Shown here: positions 8,253-16,454 of the stretch, piece by piece
Numbering within the stretch: position 1 is the stretch's first letter
Layout of the letters: every line of letters begins with the position of its first letter
DNA from: an uncultured Flavobacterium sp.
GTDB taxonomy: Bacteria; Bacteroidota; Bacteroidia; Flavobacteriales; Flavobacteriaceae
Assembly (NCBI GenBank): GCA_947632215.1
Contig: CANROJ010000012.1
Span: 1 to 50,495 of the forward strand
DNA length: 50,495 nucleotides
Reading direction: 5' to 3'
Notes under the pieces: model-generated
Told to the model about the DNA's origin: nothing
The model's database searches: none
Seen by the model: only the letters and a program-made list of their open reading frames with translations
Made by a program: the position numbers and the translations under genes

Positions 8253-9623
8253 TTATCTTAAATAATCTATAAGACCTTGTAAATCTAACTCTAACTGTTC
8301 AGAGGTAGCTAAGTTTTTTAAAGTAAATTTATTTTCTTGTATTTCTTGACTTCCCACTAAAACAGCAAATGGAATTGATTTTTTATCAGCAAATTGAAAT
8401 TGCTTTCCAACCTTAGCCTTATCGGGGTATAATTCACATTTAATACCATTATCTCTTAAAGCCATTGCCCCTATCATAGCATAGCTCATTTCTTCTTGGC
8501 CCATATTTAAGAAAAGAACCTTGCTTGCTGCATTTACTTGATCTGGGAACACACCTAATTCTTCCATCACTAGATAGATACGATCTAATCCAAAAGAGAT
8601 TCCTACACCACTCATGTTGTTTAATCCAAAAATACCAGTTAGATCATCGTAACGACCACCTCCACCTATCGAACCAATTGCAACTCCCTGTGGAGCTTGA
8701 ATTTCATATATAGCACCAGTGTAGTAATTTAATCCTCTAGCCAATGTAACATCTAAATTCAAAAATGCACTTTGTAGGCCTATTTTCTGAATCTGTTGAC
8801 CAACAAACTCCAATTCTTGTACTCCTTTTAAACCTTCCTCTGAAGTACTTAAAAGCTCTTTTAATTTAGAAATCTTTTCTTCAAAACTCCCCGTAAAATG
8901 AAATAGAACTTGCACTTTTTCCAAAGCACTAGGATCAATACCCTTTTGTATCATTTCCTTTTCTACTCCCTCTTGGCCAATTTTATCTAACTTATCTAAA
9001 GCAACCGTAAAGTCAATTAACTTATCACTGGCTCCTATAACCTGAGCAATACCAGATAAAATTTTACGGTTATTTAATTTAATAGTAACTCCTTTAACTC
9101 CTAATTCAGTAAAGACTCTATCGTAAAGGGTAACAAATTCAACTTCTTGCCATAGGGAAGTACTACCGATAACATCAGCATCACATTGAAAAAACTCTCT
9201 ATAACGACCTTTTTGCGGACGATCTGCTCTCCATACGGGTTGAATTTGATAACGCTTAAAGGGAAAATCAATTTCATTTTGGTGCATCACTACATAACGT
9301 GCAAAAGGTACTGTTAAATCGTATCTTAAAGCTTTCTCACTAATTTGATTAGTTAGTTTAGCGCTATTTTTTTCTTGCAATAATTCACCATCTGCTTTAG
9401 ACAAATAATCTCCTGAATTTAGAATTTTAAAAATCAAACGATCCCCTTCTTCCCCATACTTCCCTAAAAGAGTGTCTAAGTTTTCAAAAGAAGGTGTTTC
9501 AATGGGATGGAAACCAAATTTCTCAAATCCATGTCGAATAGTTTGCATAATGTATTGTCTTTTTGCCACTTCGCTAGGAGAAAAGTCTCTTGTTCCTTTT
9601 GGAATTCCAGGTTTTTTTGCCAT
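8253..9623 (-). CDS. hisS: Histidyl-tRNA synthetase
   Basis: Class II aminoacyl-tRNA synthetase that charges tRNA-His. The 456 residues include the N-terminal PKGTRDFSP signature, motif 2 in [20 protein letters not shown] followed by [12 protein letters not shown], the histidine-specific loop [14 protein letters not shown] near residue 300, motif 3 [15 protein letters not shown] near 340, and the C-terminal anticodon-binding domain. Length is normal. The ATG at 9623 gives the expected [13 protein letters not shown] start. A strong terminator follows it, so it is probably a single-gene transcript. Confidence 0.97.
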   Translation of the reverse strand: MAKKPGIPKGTRDFSPSEVAKRQYIMQTIRHGFEKFGFHPIETPSFENLDTLLGKYGEEGDRLIFKILNSGDYLSKADGELLQEKNSAKLTNQISEKALRYDLTVPFARYVVMHQNEIDFPFKRYQIQPVWRADRPQKGRYREFFQCDADVIGSTSLWQEVEFVTLYDRVFTELGVKGVTIKLNNRKILSGIAQVIGASDKLIDFTVALDKLDKIGQEGVEKEMIQKGIDPSALEKVQVLFHFTGSFEEKISKLKELLSTSEEGLKGVQELEFVGQQIQKIGLQSAFLNLDVTLARGLNYYTGAIYEIQAPQGVAIGSIGGGGRYDDLTGIFGLNNMSGVGISFGLDRIYLVMEELGVFPDQVNAASKVLFLNMGQEEMSYAMIGAMALRDNGIKCELYPDKAKVGKQFQFADKKSIPFAVLVGSQEIQENKFTLKNLATSEQLELDLQGLIDYLR

Positions 9624-9758
9624 TTTTTTGTCCTTTAATTATTGATTCTTTGCACAAAAATACACCTTTTTTTTTGCATCCTCACCCTCTGAGATTACTA
9701 TAAATTAATACCCAATAATAATTCTATATCTACTTTAGAAATAAAGTATTTAATATAG

Positions 9759-9790
9759 TTTGTTATTTTTTTTATTTAGATGTAACTTTT
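9759..9790 (+). promoter_or_regulatory. Promoter of the MacB-type permease gene
   Basis: TTTG at 9759-9762, 20-nt spacer, TAACTTTT at 9783-9790 (one mismatch to TAnnTTTG), 24 nt before the ATG at 9815. Confidence 0.6.
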
Positions 9791-9814
9791 CTTCAAAATT
9801 AGCTACCAATAGTT

Positions 9815-11056
9815 ATGTTGAAAATTGCTTTTGAAAATATTAGTATCGCACTTAGTAGCATACGAAGTCAAATGACGCGTACCTGTATTACTATCTTTAT
9901 AATTGCCATTGGCATATGGGCATTAGTAGCTATACTCTCAGTGGTTAACGCTCTTAAAAACACCATTATAGAAGACTACTCTTCCATGGGAGCAAACACC
10001 TTAACTATTCAAAGATACAGTGCACAAGCAAGGTTACAACAAAATGATGCTAATCGCATTGTAAATCCCCCTATTACTTACAAGCAGGCTTTAGAACTCA
10101 AAGAAAACTACCATTTCTTCTCTTCTTTAATCTCCATTTCTTTTAATGCAGCCTCGGGTGTAGAGGTTAAGAGTGATCGAGATAAGACGGATCCAGAAAT
10201 TTCAATAGTAGCAGTGGATGAAAATTACCTCTATAATAGTGGGCTTACTACAGAGCAAGGAAGAAATTTTAATTATACCGACATCAACTCTAACCATTAT
10301 GTATGTATCATAGGTGCTGACTTAGCCACTGGATTATTTAAAGGACAAGATCCAGTGGACCAGTTGGTGTCTATACGAGGATATAAATTTAAGATTATTG
10401 GGGTCTTAAAACCCAAAGGAAATACATTTGGCAACAGTGAAGATCAAAGAATATTTATACCAATTGGCATTGGAAGAGCCATCTTTACTGCCCCCGATAT
10501 TAATTACACTATAAAGATATCCATCACCAAAGAGGGGTACTTAGACTCGGCCAACGACCTTGCTCAAATAGATTTTAGAAACATTCGTGGACTAAGCCCA
10601 AGTGAACCAGATAATTTCGGGATTGCTAGAAGTGATGATATGTTGCGTTCGATGATCAATCAAACAAACACATTAAATATAGCTGCTTGGATGATTGGAC
10701 TAATAACAATTTTAGGATCCTCTATCGCTCTTATGAACATCATGCTAGTCTCGGTAACAGAGCGAACAAAAGAAATAGGTATTAGAAAAGCCCTTGGTGC
10801 AACTAGGAGAATAATAGCATGGCAATTCTTTACTGAAACAGTTATAATTGGACAACTAGGAGGTGTTTTAGGCACAGCTCTAGGTGTACTTACGGCCTAT
10901 GTGCTAACAATCTTGATGAATTTCTCGTTCGCCCTACCTTATCAGGCCATTATAGCTGCCTTTATCACAACCTTCTTTGTAGCTATTGTATCGGGATTAT
11001 ATCCTGCTTTAAAAGCATCTAAATTAGACCCGGTAGAGGCTTTAAGATACGAATAA
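9815..11056 (+). CDS. MacB/FtsX-type ABC transporter permease
   Basis: A 413-residue permease with the MacB plan: a cytoplasmic start, a transmembrane helix at residues 20-45, a periplasmic domain of about 220 residues (MacB_PCD type), then three C-terminal helices of the FtsX domain from residue 285. The FtsX signature appears as MNIMLVSVTERTKEIGIRKALGA split over the first helix end and its cytoplasmic loop. Such proteins export peptides or lipoproteins, or act as mechanotransmission complexes, with a partner ATPase and often a periplasmic adaptor. No ATPase or adaptor gene adjoins it here, so the partner is elsewhere. Its stop lies 4 nt from the convergent truC-like stop, and no terminator is visible between them. 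Confidence 0.88.
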   Translation: MLKIAFENISIALSSIRSQMTRTCITIFIIAIGIWALVAILSVVNALKNTIIEDYSSMGANTLTIQRYSAQARLQQNDANRIVNPPITYKQALELKENYHFFSSLISISFNAASGVEVKSDRDKTDPEISIVAVDENYLYNSGLTTEQGRNFNYTDINSNHYVCIIGADLATGLFKGQDPVDQLVSIRGYKFKIIGVLKPKGNTFGNSEDQRIFIPIGIGRAIFTAPDINYTIKISITKEGYLDSANDLAQIDFRNIRGLSPSEPDNFGIARSDDMLRSMINQTNTLNIAAWMIGLITILGSSIALMNIMLVSVTERTKEIGIRKALGATRRIIAWQFFTETVIIGQLGGVLGTALGVLTAYVLTILMNFSFALPYQAIIAAFITTFFVAIVSGLYPALKASKLDPVEALRYE

Positions 11057-11060
11057 AGCC

Positions 11061-11756
11061 TTAATAATACAAAGACAAATCAAAACCCAGATGAGCATTA
11101 TAACGCTCATACTCTTTGTCCAAAGTGGCTCTTAAATGAATCTTTTGCTGGCTATATGGGTGGGTAAAACTAAGCTCTAAACCATGAAGTAACATAGCTG
11201 TTAAACCGTAGGTATCTAACCAAAGTTTATTTTGTTTATTACACCCATGAGGTCTACTTCCTAAAATAGGATGAAAAATATGTTTGAAATGTTTGCGTAT
11301 CTGATGTTGTCTACCGGTGATGGGAAAGACTTTAACCAAAGAATAGCGAGAAGTATCATGAGTCTTACTTGCCAAAGGAATTTCTACTTTTTGTAAACGC
11401 ACATAATTAGTTAGAGCTTGTTGCTTTACACCTGCATCATTTGTTAAAGCATAATTTATTTGTTCTTCAAGGGCAGTGTACCCCCTTACAATAGCTAAAT
11501 AGGTTTTCTCTACCTCTCTGGTGGCAAAAGCTTCATTTAAAATTTTAAGGGTCTGTTTATCTAAAGCAAAAAGTAATACCCCTGAAGTTTTGCGATCCAA
11601 ACGATGTACCGGATATACCTTTTGCCCAATTTGATCTCTTAAGATTTGAATGGCAAATTCCTTTATATCACTAGCTATAAAACTTTTGTGCACTAATAAA
11701 TCTCTAGGTTTATTAATTGCGACAATATATTGGTCTTGGTAAAGAATTTCTAACAT
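11061..11756 (-). CDS. truC: TruC-like pseudouridine synthase
   Basis: A compact 231-residue RluA-superfamily enzyme with catalytic Asp54 in VHRLDRKTSGVLLFALD and the motif PITGRQHQIRKHFKHIFHPI, followed by HGC in place of the usual DxxHGD. The HRLDRxTSGVLLFALD and RRHQIRRHxKH-like wording is closest to tRNA pseudouridine synthase C (position 65), so I call it TruC-like; another tRNA or rRNA target is possible. There is no S4 domain. It starts just past the elaA-like terminator with a perfect -7 box 5 nt upstream of the ATG, which predicts a leaderless message. Confidence 0.8.
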   Translation of the reverse strand: MLEILYQDQYIVAINKPRDLLVHKSFIASDIKEFAIQILRDQIGQKVYPVHRLDRKTSGVLLFALDKQTLKILNEAFATREVEKTYLAIVRGYTALEEQINYALTNDAGVKQQALTNYVRLQKVEIPLASKTHDTSRYSLVKVFPITGRQHQIRKHFKHIFHPILGSRPHGCNKQNKLWLDTYGLTAMLLHGLELSFTHPYSQQKIHLRATLDKEYERYNAHLGFDLSLYY

Positions 11757-11761
11757 AAATA

Positions 11762-11769
11762 CAAAGATA
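11762..11769 (-). promoter_or_regulatory. -7 box of the truC-like gene
   Basis: Minus strand TATCTTTG, an exact TAnnTTTG match, separated from the ATG at 11756 by 5 nt. Its first T overlaps the T-tail of the preceding terminator. Confidence 0.6.
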
Positions 11770-11800
11770 AAAAAGCCAAGGATAAAAAATTCCTTGGCTT
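11768..11800 (-). terminator. Terminator of the ElaA-like gene
   Basis: Arms AAGCCAAGGA (11773-11782) and TCCTTGGCTT (11791-11800) form a perfect 10-bp stem with an 8-nt loop and a T-tail on the minus strand. It lies 49 nt after the elaA-like stop. Confidence 0.85.
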
Positions 11801-11849
11801 AGTTTTTATTATTTGCTGCACCATTTAAACAGCAATAATTTATATTATT

Positions 11850-12314
11850 TTAAATAACACAGTTTAACTTTCGAAGCATATCTACATGCATAATACCATC
11901 TAGATCATAATCCAACGATACAGCTTCGAAACCAAAACTAGCGTAAAAATTATTTAAATATACTTGAGCACCGATTTGGATATCTTGAGCACCAAATAAT
12001 TCATCTATTTTCTCCAAAGTAAAGTTCATCAAAGTTCTACCTAACTTTTTATCTCTAAAATCCTGACTAACCGCTACTCGTCCTATGGACATTTGGGGAT
12101 AACTCAACCCCGGAGGTACAATACGAGAACAAGCAATAATGCGAGGTCCATAGGTTGCAAAAACATGTAAACAATTCTGATCTTTATCGTCTAACTCAGG
12201 ATAAGGACAATTCTGCTCCACCACAAAAACCTGTGTTCTTAATTGCAAAATAGCATACAACTCATGGTTAGTTAATTCATTAAATGATTTAGTATTCCAG
12301 TGTATATTATTCAT
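11850..12314 (-). CDS. ElaA-family GNAT acetyltransferase
   Basis: A 154-residue GNAT-fold protein. The N-terminal half contains LYAILQLRTQVFVVEQNCPYPELDDKD, the wording typical of the ElaA family, here split by its motif into ILQLRTQVFVVEQ and CPYPELDDKD. The acetyl-CoA binding region follows as IGRVAVSQDFRDKKLGRTLM near residues 90-110, and the C-terminus has NFYASFGFEAVS. The acceptor substrate is unknown for this family. It stands alone between the SerA-like gene (138 nt upstream) and its own terminator. Confidence 0.82.
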   Translation of the reverse strand: MNNIHWNTKSFNELTNHELYAILQLRTQVFVVEQNCPYPELDDKDQNCLHVFATYGPRIIACSRIVPPGLSYPQMSIGRVAVSQDFRDKKLGRTLMNFTLEKIDELFGAQDIQIGAQVYLNNFYASFGFEAVSLDYDLDGIMHVDMLRKLNCVI

Positions 12315-12452
12315 AGCTGCTCATTTTTTTTATAACAAAGATAGAATTTTACACAAGCTTTAACTAGTAAAAAATTATTTATAAGTGCGTAAATTACTTG
12401 TTTGATTCTTCAATGTATTTAAAAACAAACCAAGTTGATTTTGACTCTATCT

Positions 12453-13400
12453 CTAAAGTAACTCTTGCATTTTTTGTATAACCTCTTCCCATAATAATAA
12501 TTCACTTGAATCTGTAGAAGTGTTTACATTGGCAGATAAACTTAAATTAGGCTGCATTAAAACTTGTATGGCTGGTCTGGGTTCTTCTTCAAAGCGATCT
12601 AATCCTGCAAACAACAGCTTTTCTTGGGCTAGCATATCTACTAAAGCAACTTCGTTTATTGCCTGAGGATAAGCACAGTTTATAATTCCCAATAAGTTAG
12701 AGCACATTTGTAAATCATTTTGATCAATCACATAAGAGCTAAAAAAACGAGTATGCACACTAATAAAATGACTCTTTTCTAGCACCTGTTCTTTACTGCT
12801 ACTTTCCAATTCTACTTTAAAACGTATTTCATTGGGTAGGATATACTCATTGGCAATTTTACTAACTTGAGGGTCGTGATAAATCACATGCATGCCCAAA
12901 GCTAAGGCTTTTTGTGCCACTAACTCACCTGCGAGATCCATACCTATAATACCTAGAGTTTTACCCGCTAATTCAATACCATTTTTATAAGATTCATGTA
13001 ATGCCTTAAAATTTATATCTCCTTCTAATGGCATTTGTCTATTGGAATCTTGCAATAATCTAGCACCACTTAAAAGATGAGCAAACACCATTTCTGCAGT
13101 AGCATTACTCAAAGAATTTTGTGCCCAAATAGCTTTAATTCCGTTGCTTTTGGCATAGTCTATTAACTCTAGGCTAACATTAGTTGTTGCCCAAACAATA
13201 GCCTTTAAATGAGATAATTCATCTAAAGTTTCCTTATCGAGCAAAGTTGCGTTTTCAATAAATAATATATCAATGTCTTTGGTCTTTGTATAAGATGGCA
13301 ATTGAGCTTTGGCTACTCTAACTTGTAGTGTTTCAAAACCTAGATGCTCTAATTCCTTAACAACTTCTTGACTAGTACCATCGTTAATTAAAATTTTCAT
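12453..13400 (-). CDS. SerA-like protein lacking catalytic residues (probable pseudoenzyme)
   Basis: A 315-residue protein that lines up end to end with 3-phosphoglycerate dehydrogenase of Bacteroidota: MKILINDGTSQ start, EMVFAHLLSGARLLQDSNRQ, MPLEGD, GKTLGIIG, LGMHVIYHDP and a GLDRFEEEP near the end. The functional positions differ. The substrate Arg of the RSAT motif is Glu49. The glycine-rich GRGGVGMDNID loop reads VWATTNVSLEL (69-79). GxGxxG is GMDLAG (153-158). The NAARGG catalytic Arg is Tyr244 in NCAYPQ. The catalytic His of TPHIG is Asn291 in SANVN. Asp268 and Glu273 remain. The frame is intact and length normal, so this is not ordinary decay. It is the last gene of the LuxC-like/serC operon, 74 nt after serC. 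I expect no dehydrogenase activity; a regulatory or binding role is inference. Confidence 0.85.
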   Translation of the reverse strand: MKILINDGTSQEVVKELEHLGFETLQVRVAKAQLPSYTKTKDIDILFIENATLLDKETLDELSHLKAIVWATTNVSLELIDYAKSNGIKAIWAQNSLSNATAEMVFAHLLSGARLLQDSNRQMPLEGDINFKALHESYKNGIELAGKTLGIIGMDLAGELVAQKALALGMHVIYHDPQVSKIANEYILPNEIRFKVELESSSKEQVLEKSHFISVHTRFFSSYVIDQNDLQMCSNLLGIINCAYPQAINEVALVDMLAQEKLLFAGLDRFEEEPRPAIQVLMQPNLSLSANVNTSTDSSELLLWEEVIQKMQELL

Positions 13401-13474
13401 AACTTATATTTTATCTATGCCCTTGGCATATATTGTCTTAAATTTTAAATCTTCTTTTTTTGGCTTAAAAGCTC

Positions 13475-14551
13475 CTATATTTTATGCTTAGTATACTCTA
13501 AAACTTGACACAAAACCTCGACACTCTCAATATCCATGGCATTGTACAAAGAGGCCCTGTAACCACCTATCTCTCTATGCCCTTTTAGATTTACCAATTG
13601 ATTTTCTTTGGCTAAAACATCAAATATTTGTTCGAATTTATCCCCCTTAAAACGCCAAGTTACATTCATCTTGGATCGAGATTCTTTATCTGCAATGCCT
13701 TCAAGGAAATCCATAGAATCTAAGGTGGTGTATAACAATGCTGCTTTTTTATTGTTTTTTTGCTCTATAGATGCCACTCCTCCTTGTTTTCTTAACCATC
13801 GAAGGTTAAGTAAGGTAGTATAGATGGCAAAAACATTGGCTGTGTGGTACAAACTATCCTTTAATGCATGAGTCTGGTAATGCAACATCGAGGCCGATAC
13901 AGGCTTTGCACTTTGTAAAAAATCTCTACGAGCAATAACTACACTTAGACCTGCTGGACCGATATTCTTTTGGGCACCGGCGTAAATTAAGTCAATCTCA
14001 TTGTAGGGAAATTCTCTAGAATATATATCCGAACTCATATCACAAATTAAAGGTGTATTTGTCTGGACTCTTGGCATCTGTGCAAACTGAGTTCCATAGA
14101 TAGTATTATTAGAAGTAAAATGCAGGTAATCATAAGTCCCTTGTACTTCTATATCCCTGGCAATACTACTATAGTTACTATCCTTAGCATCCCATACTAC
14201 AGATACATCACCTAAGCCACGAGCTTGCTCGATAGCTTTCCTAGCCCACACACCAGTATTGATATAGGCTGCTTTGTTGTGTAAGAAATTATAAGGTACA
14301 CGCAAAAATTCCATCGAAGCCCCCCCTTGTAAAAACAAAGCAACATACTCTTTAGGATCTAAACCCAATAAGGATAGAGCCAAAGATTGAGCTTCTTGCA
14401 AAATGGCAATAAACTCTGGTGAACGATGAGAAATAGACAAAATAGACACCCCACTATTATTGTAGTCCAATATTGCCTGAGCAGCCTGCTGGTAAACACT
14501 TTGAGGTAACAAACAAGGCCCTGCGCAAAAATTATGTACCTTACTATTCAT
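13475..14551 (-). CDS. serC: Phosphoserine aminotransferase SerC
   Basis: PLP enzyme that converts 3-phosphohydroxypyruvate to phosphoserine with glutamate, and in many bacteria also makes 4-phosphohydroxythreonine for vitamin B6. The 358-residue protein has the N-terminal HNFCAGPCLLP, the substrate-binding SHRS at 41-44, FLQGGAS near 73-79, CDMSSD at 170-175 and the PLP Lys195 in YAGAQKNIGPAG. All these look functional. It starts 13 nt after the LuxC-like stop and is followed by the degenerate SerA-like gene, so the operon supplies the transaminase step but apparently not the dehydrogenase step. Confidence 0.95.
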   Translation of the reverse strand: MNSKVHNFCAGPCLLPQSVYQQAAQAILDYNNSGVSILSISHRSPEFIAILQEAQSLALSLLGLDPKEYVALFLQGGASMEFLRVPYNFLHNKAAYINTGVWARKAIEQARGLGDVSVVWDAKDSNYSSIARDIEVQGTYDYLHFTSNNTIYGTQFAQMPRVQTNTPLICDMSSDIYSREFPYNEIDLIYAGAQKNIGPAGLSVVIARRDFLQSAKPVSASMLHYQTHALKDSLYHTANVFAIYTTLLNLRWLRKQGGVASIEQKNNKKAALLYTTLDSMDFLEGIADKESRSKMNVTWRFKGDKFEQIFDVLAKENQLVNLKGHREIGGYRASLYNAMDIESVEVLCQVLEYTKHKI

Positions 14552-14564
14552 ATACCATGTTTTT

Positions 14565-15623
14565 TTACAAATTCAATAAAAAGCTCATAGTATCTACATT
14601 ATCTGCATAATCCCATAAAGCTGGACTTTGGGTTTGTCCAAAATCAATACTATCACTAACTAAATTGTTAGATACAATACATTGAATTTTTTGTTTATCG
14701 TTTTTCAATTCTAATTCTAAGGCTGATAAAGAATCATAATAACTATAAAACACAGAGGATATAGGAGAGGAATAGCCTTTATCTTCTTTAATAGTTAAAA
14801 AACCATTATCCAAAATTTTGAATTCACTCATTAAGAACACTGCCTTATTATAATCGTAATTATTGGCATATCTATCGTAATTAATCACCTCATTATAAGG
14901 ATACATACCCTGGAAGAAATGATCGAAATCATATTGCTTTGGAATATATATTTTAGACACATTACGACAACCTAGACCGAAATAGGTAAATACATCTTTA
15001 CCTAAGGCAATCATCTGCTCAGGGGTTTCCTGTCCATTTAAAACTGCTACCGAATTCCTATTCTTACGAATGATATTTGGAACACCACTAAAATAATACT
15101 CAAAATAACGTGCCGTATTATCACTTCCTGTAGCAATTACTGCATCAAAACCATCTAGCTTATTTTCCACAAATTCAATGCGATCTACAAATAAGGGCTC
15201 TATTTGTTTTAAATAATGAGCAATAAAAGGCAATAATTTTTGATCGTTACTAGAGAGTTTGACTAGTGCAATATTACCCGAAAGCAACACAGTTATAAAA
15301 TCATGGAACCCAACAAGAGGAATGTTACCAGCTAAGATAAGTCCAATCTTTTTTAATGGTTCTTTGTCAAAGGAGTACTTTGCACACCAAAGATCAATAT
15401 TTTGTTTGGTTAAGGCTAAAGCCCAAGACTCTATACAAATTAATACTTGCTCCTTGGTAAACCATCCATTGTAATGTACAGCAGTGTTAATTAATTCATT
15501 GAATTGTTGATACAACTCCCCTTTATCAAGACATTGTGTATCTTCTTGTAACTCATGCTGAGTAAATTGACTTAAAAAGGATCCTAATTTAACAAAAGCA
15601 TTTTTTTTAACATCTAAATCCAT
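14565..15623 (-). CDS. LuxC-type acyl-CoA reductase family protein
   Basis: A 352-residue protein of the LuxC/acyl-CoA reductase branch of the aldehyde dehydrogenase superfamily. The nucleotide-binding fold is seen in IGLILAGNIPLVGFHD and GNIALVKLSSNDQ (residues 93-127), followed by IATGSDNTARYFEYYF. The catalytic Cys219 sits in FGLGCRNVSK. In luminous bacteria LuxC reduces an activated fatty acid to an aldehyde; there are no luciferase genes here and the substrate of this flavobacterial branch is unknown to me. It is the first gene of the operon with serC and the SerA-like gene and is divergent from a ferredoxin, which suggests, but does not prove, a shared redox role. Confidence 0.8.
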   Translation of the reverse strand: MDLDVKKNAFVKLGSFLSQFTQHELQEDTQCLDKGELYQQFNELINTAVHYNGWFTKEQVLICIESWALALTKQNIDLWCAKYSFDKEPLKKIGLILAGNIPLVGFHDFITVLLSGNIALVKLSSNDQKLLPFIAHYLKQIEPLFVDRIEFVENKLDGFDAVIATGSDNTARYFEYYFSGVPNIIRKNRNSVAVLNGQETPEQMIALGKDVFTYFGLGCRNVSKIYIPKQYDFDHFFQGMYPYNEVINYDRYANNYDYNKAVFLMSEFKILDNGFLTIKEDKGYSSPISSVFYSYYDSLSALELELKNDKQKIQCIVSNNLVSDSIDFGQTQSPALWDYADNVDTMSFLLNL

Positions 15624-15628
15624 ATTGA

Positions 15629-15660
15629 TTTGTTTGTGAATTGTTTTGGGTGTAAATTTG
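15629..15660 (+). promoter_or_regulatory. Ferredoxin gene promoter
   Basis: TTTG at 15629-15632, 20-nt spacer, TAAATTTG at 15653-15660: full consensus, 37 nt before the ATG at 15698. It overlaps the divergent promoter of the LuxC-like operon. Confidence 0.75.
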
Positions 15661-15663
15661 TAG

Positions 15664-15671
15664 CAAAGTTA
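15664..15671 (-). promoter_or_regulatory. -7 box of the LuxC-like/serC operon
   Basis: Minus strand TAACTTTG, an exact TAnnTTTG match, 40 nt before the ATG at 15623 and only 3 bp from the opposing -7 box of the ferredoxin gene. Confidence 0.6.
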
Positions 15672-15697
15672 ATACATATAATATAAAAATATAAGCT

Positions 15698-16048
15698 ATG
15701 GCAATCATTATAACAGACGAATGCATTAATTGTGGAGCTTGCGAACCTGAATGTCCCAATACAGCTATATATGAAGGTGCCGACGATTGGAGGTATAAAG
15801 ACGGAACTGCTTTAACAGGAACTGTTGTATTACCCGATGGTACAGAAGTACAAGCGGATGCTGCTCAAGAGCCAATATCCGATGATCTGTATTATATTGT
15901 CCCTTCAAAATGTACAGAGTGTAAAGGTTTTCACGATGAACCTCAATGTGCGGCGGTATGTCCGGTGGACTGTTGTGTACCGGATGACAATCACGTAGAG
16001 GATGAAAAGACTTTACTAGAAAGGCAAGCATTTTTACACAATCATTAA
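15698..16048 (+). CDS. 4Fe-4S dicluster ferredoxin
   Basis: A 116-residue acidic electron carrier with two cluster motifs. The first is C9, C12, C15, C19 ([12 protein letters not shown]). The second is C72, C75, C84, C88 with further Cys at 92 and 93 ([21 protein letters not shown]). The eight-residue spacing between the second and third Cys of cluster two, and the roughly 50-residue insert between the motifs, resemble the YfhL-like ferredoxins. It probably serves a cytosolic reductase; the divergent LuxC-like operon is the obvious candidate by position only. A terminator follows after 6 nt. Confidence 0.92.
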   Translation: MAIIITDECINCGACEPECPNTAIYEGADDWRYKDGTALTGTVVLPDGTEVQADAAQEPISDDLYYIVPSKCTECKGFHDEPQCAAVCPVDCCVPDDNHVEDEKTLLERQAFLHNH

Positions 16049-16054
16049 AAATAG

Positions 16055-16084
16055 AGGCGATATCCACAGGGCATCGCTTTTTTT
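16055..16084 (+). terminator. Ferredoxin gene terminator
   Basis: A short GCGAT/ATCGC stem (16057-16061 with 16073-16077), extendable by a wobble and an A-T pair, followed by TTTTTTT at 16078-16084. Confidence 0.6.
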
Positions 16085-16232
16085 ATTGCCTTACTTAAAG
16101 GTAACTTTATATTACTACCCATACCCTTTTAAGGGCAAAGTTTACTTACTTTAAAAGTTTTTTAAAAATTTGCTGTGTTTTTTTCGTATATTTATGTCTC
16201 AAGTTTAACTAGAGACTTTAAAAATTATTACT

Positions 16233-16454
16233 ATGAAAAAAGAAAATCTATTTTTAGCATTACCTGTACTTCTAGTAACTACATCTATGTATGCCGCTGG
16301 CCCATCGATTTCCTTATATGGAGGGGGAATAACAATAGGCTCAATTTTTGCGGTATTCTTATCCTGGAAAAGAAACCATTCCATATTATGGGCAATTCTG
16401 CATTTTTTCTTCGGTTGGATCTACGTTATTTACTATCTGCTTACCAAAGACTAA
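16233..16454 (+). CDS. Small membrane protein of unknown function
   Basis: A 73-residue hydrophobic protein I do not recognise firmly. The N-terminus (MKKENLFLALPVLLVTTSMYA) looks like a signal peptide or a first membrane helix, with a possible cleavage after MYA. Two more hydrophobic stretches follow: ISLYGGGITIGSIFAVFLSW and ILWAILHFFFGWIYVIYYLL, separated by a basic KRNH turn. The last part loosely resembles the R-N/H...LFLGWxxIGWxxAL pattern of superinfection-immunity (Imm-like) membrane proteins, but this is weak. A TATATTTA box at 16187-16194 could drive it. It is followed by the longest non-coding gap in the window. Confidence 0.6.
   Translation: MKKENLFLALPVLLVTTSMYAAGPSISLYGGGITIGSIFAVFLSWKRNHSILWAILHFFFGWIYVIYYLLTKD

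Noticed and set aside
13475..14551. Degeneration of SerC alongside the SerA-like protein
   Set aside because: The PLP Lys and substrate-binding residues are all present, so only the SerA-like partner is degenerate.
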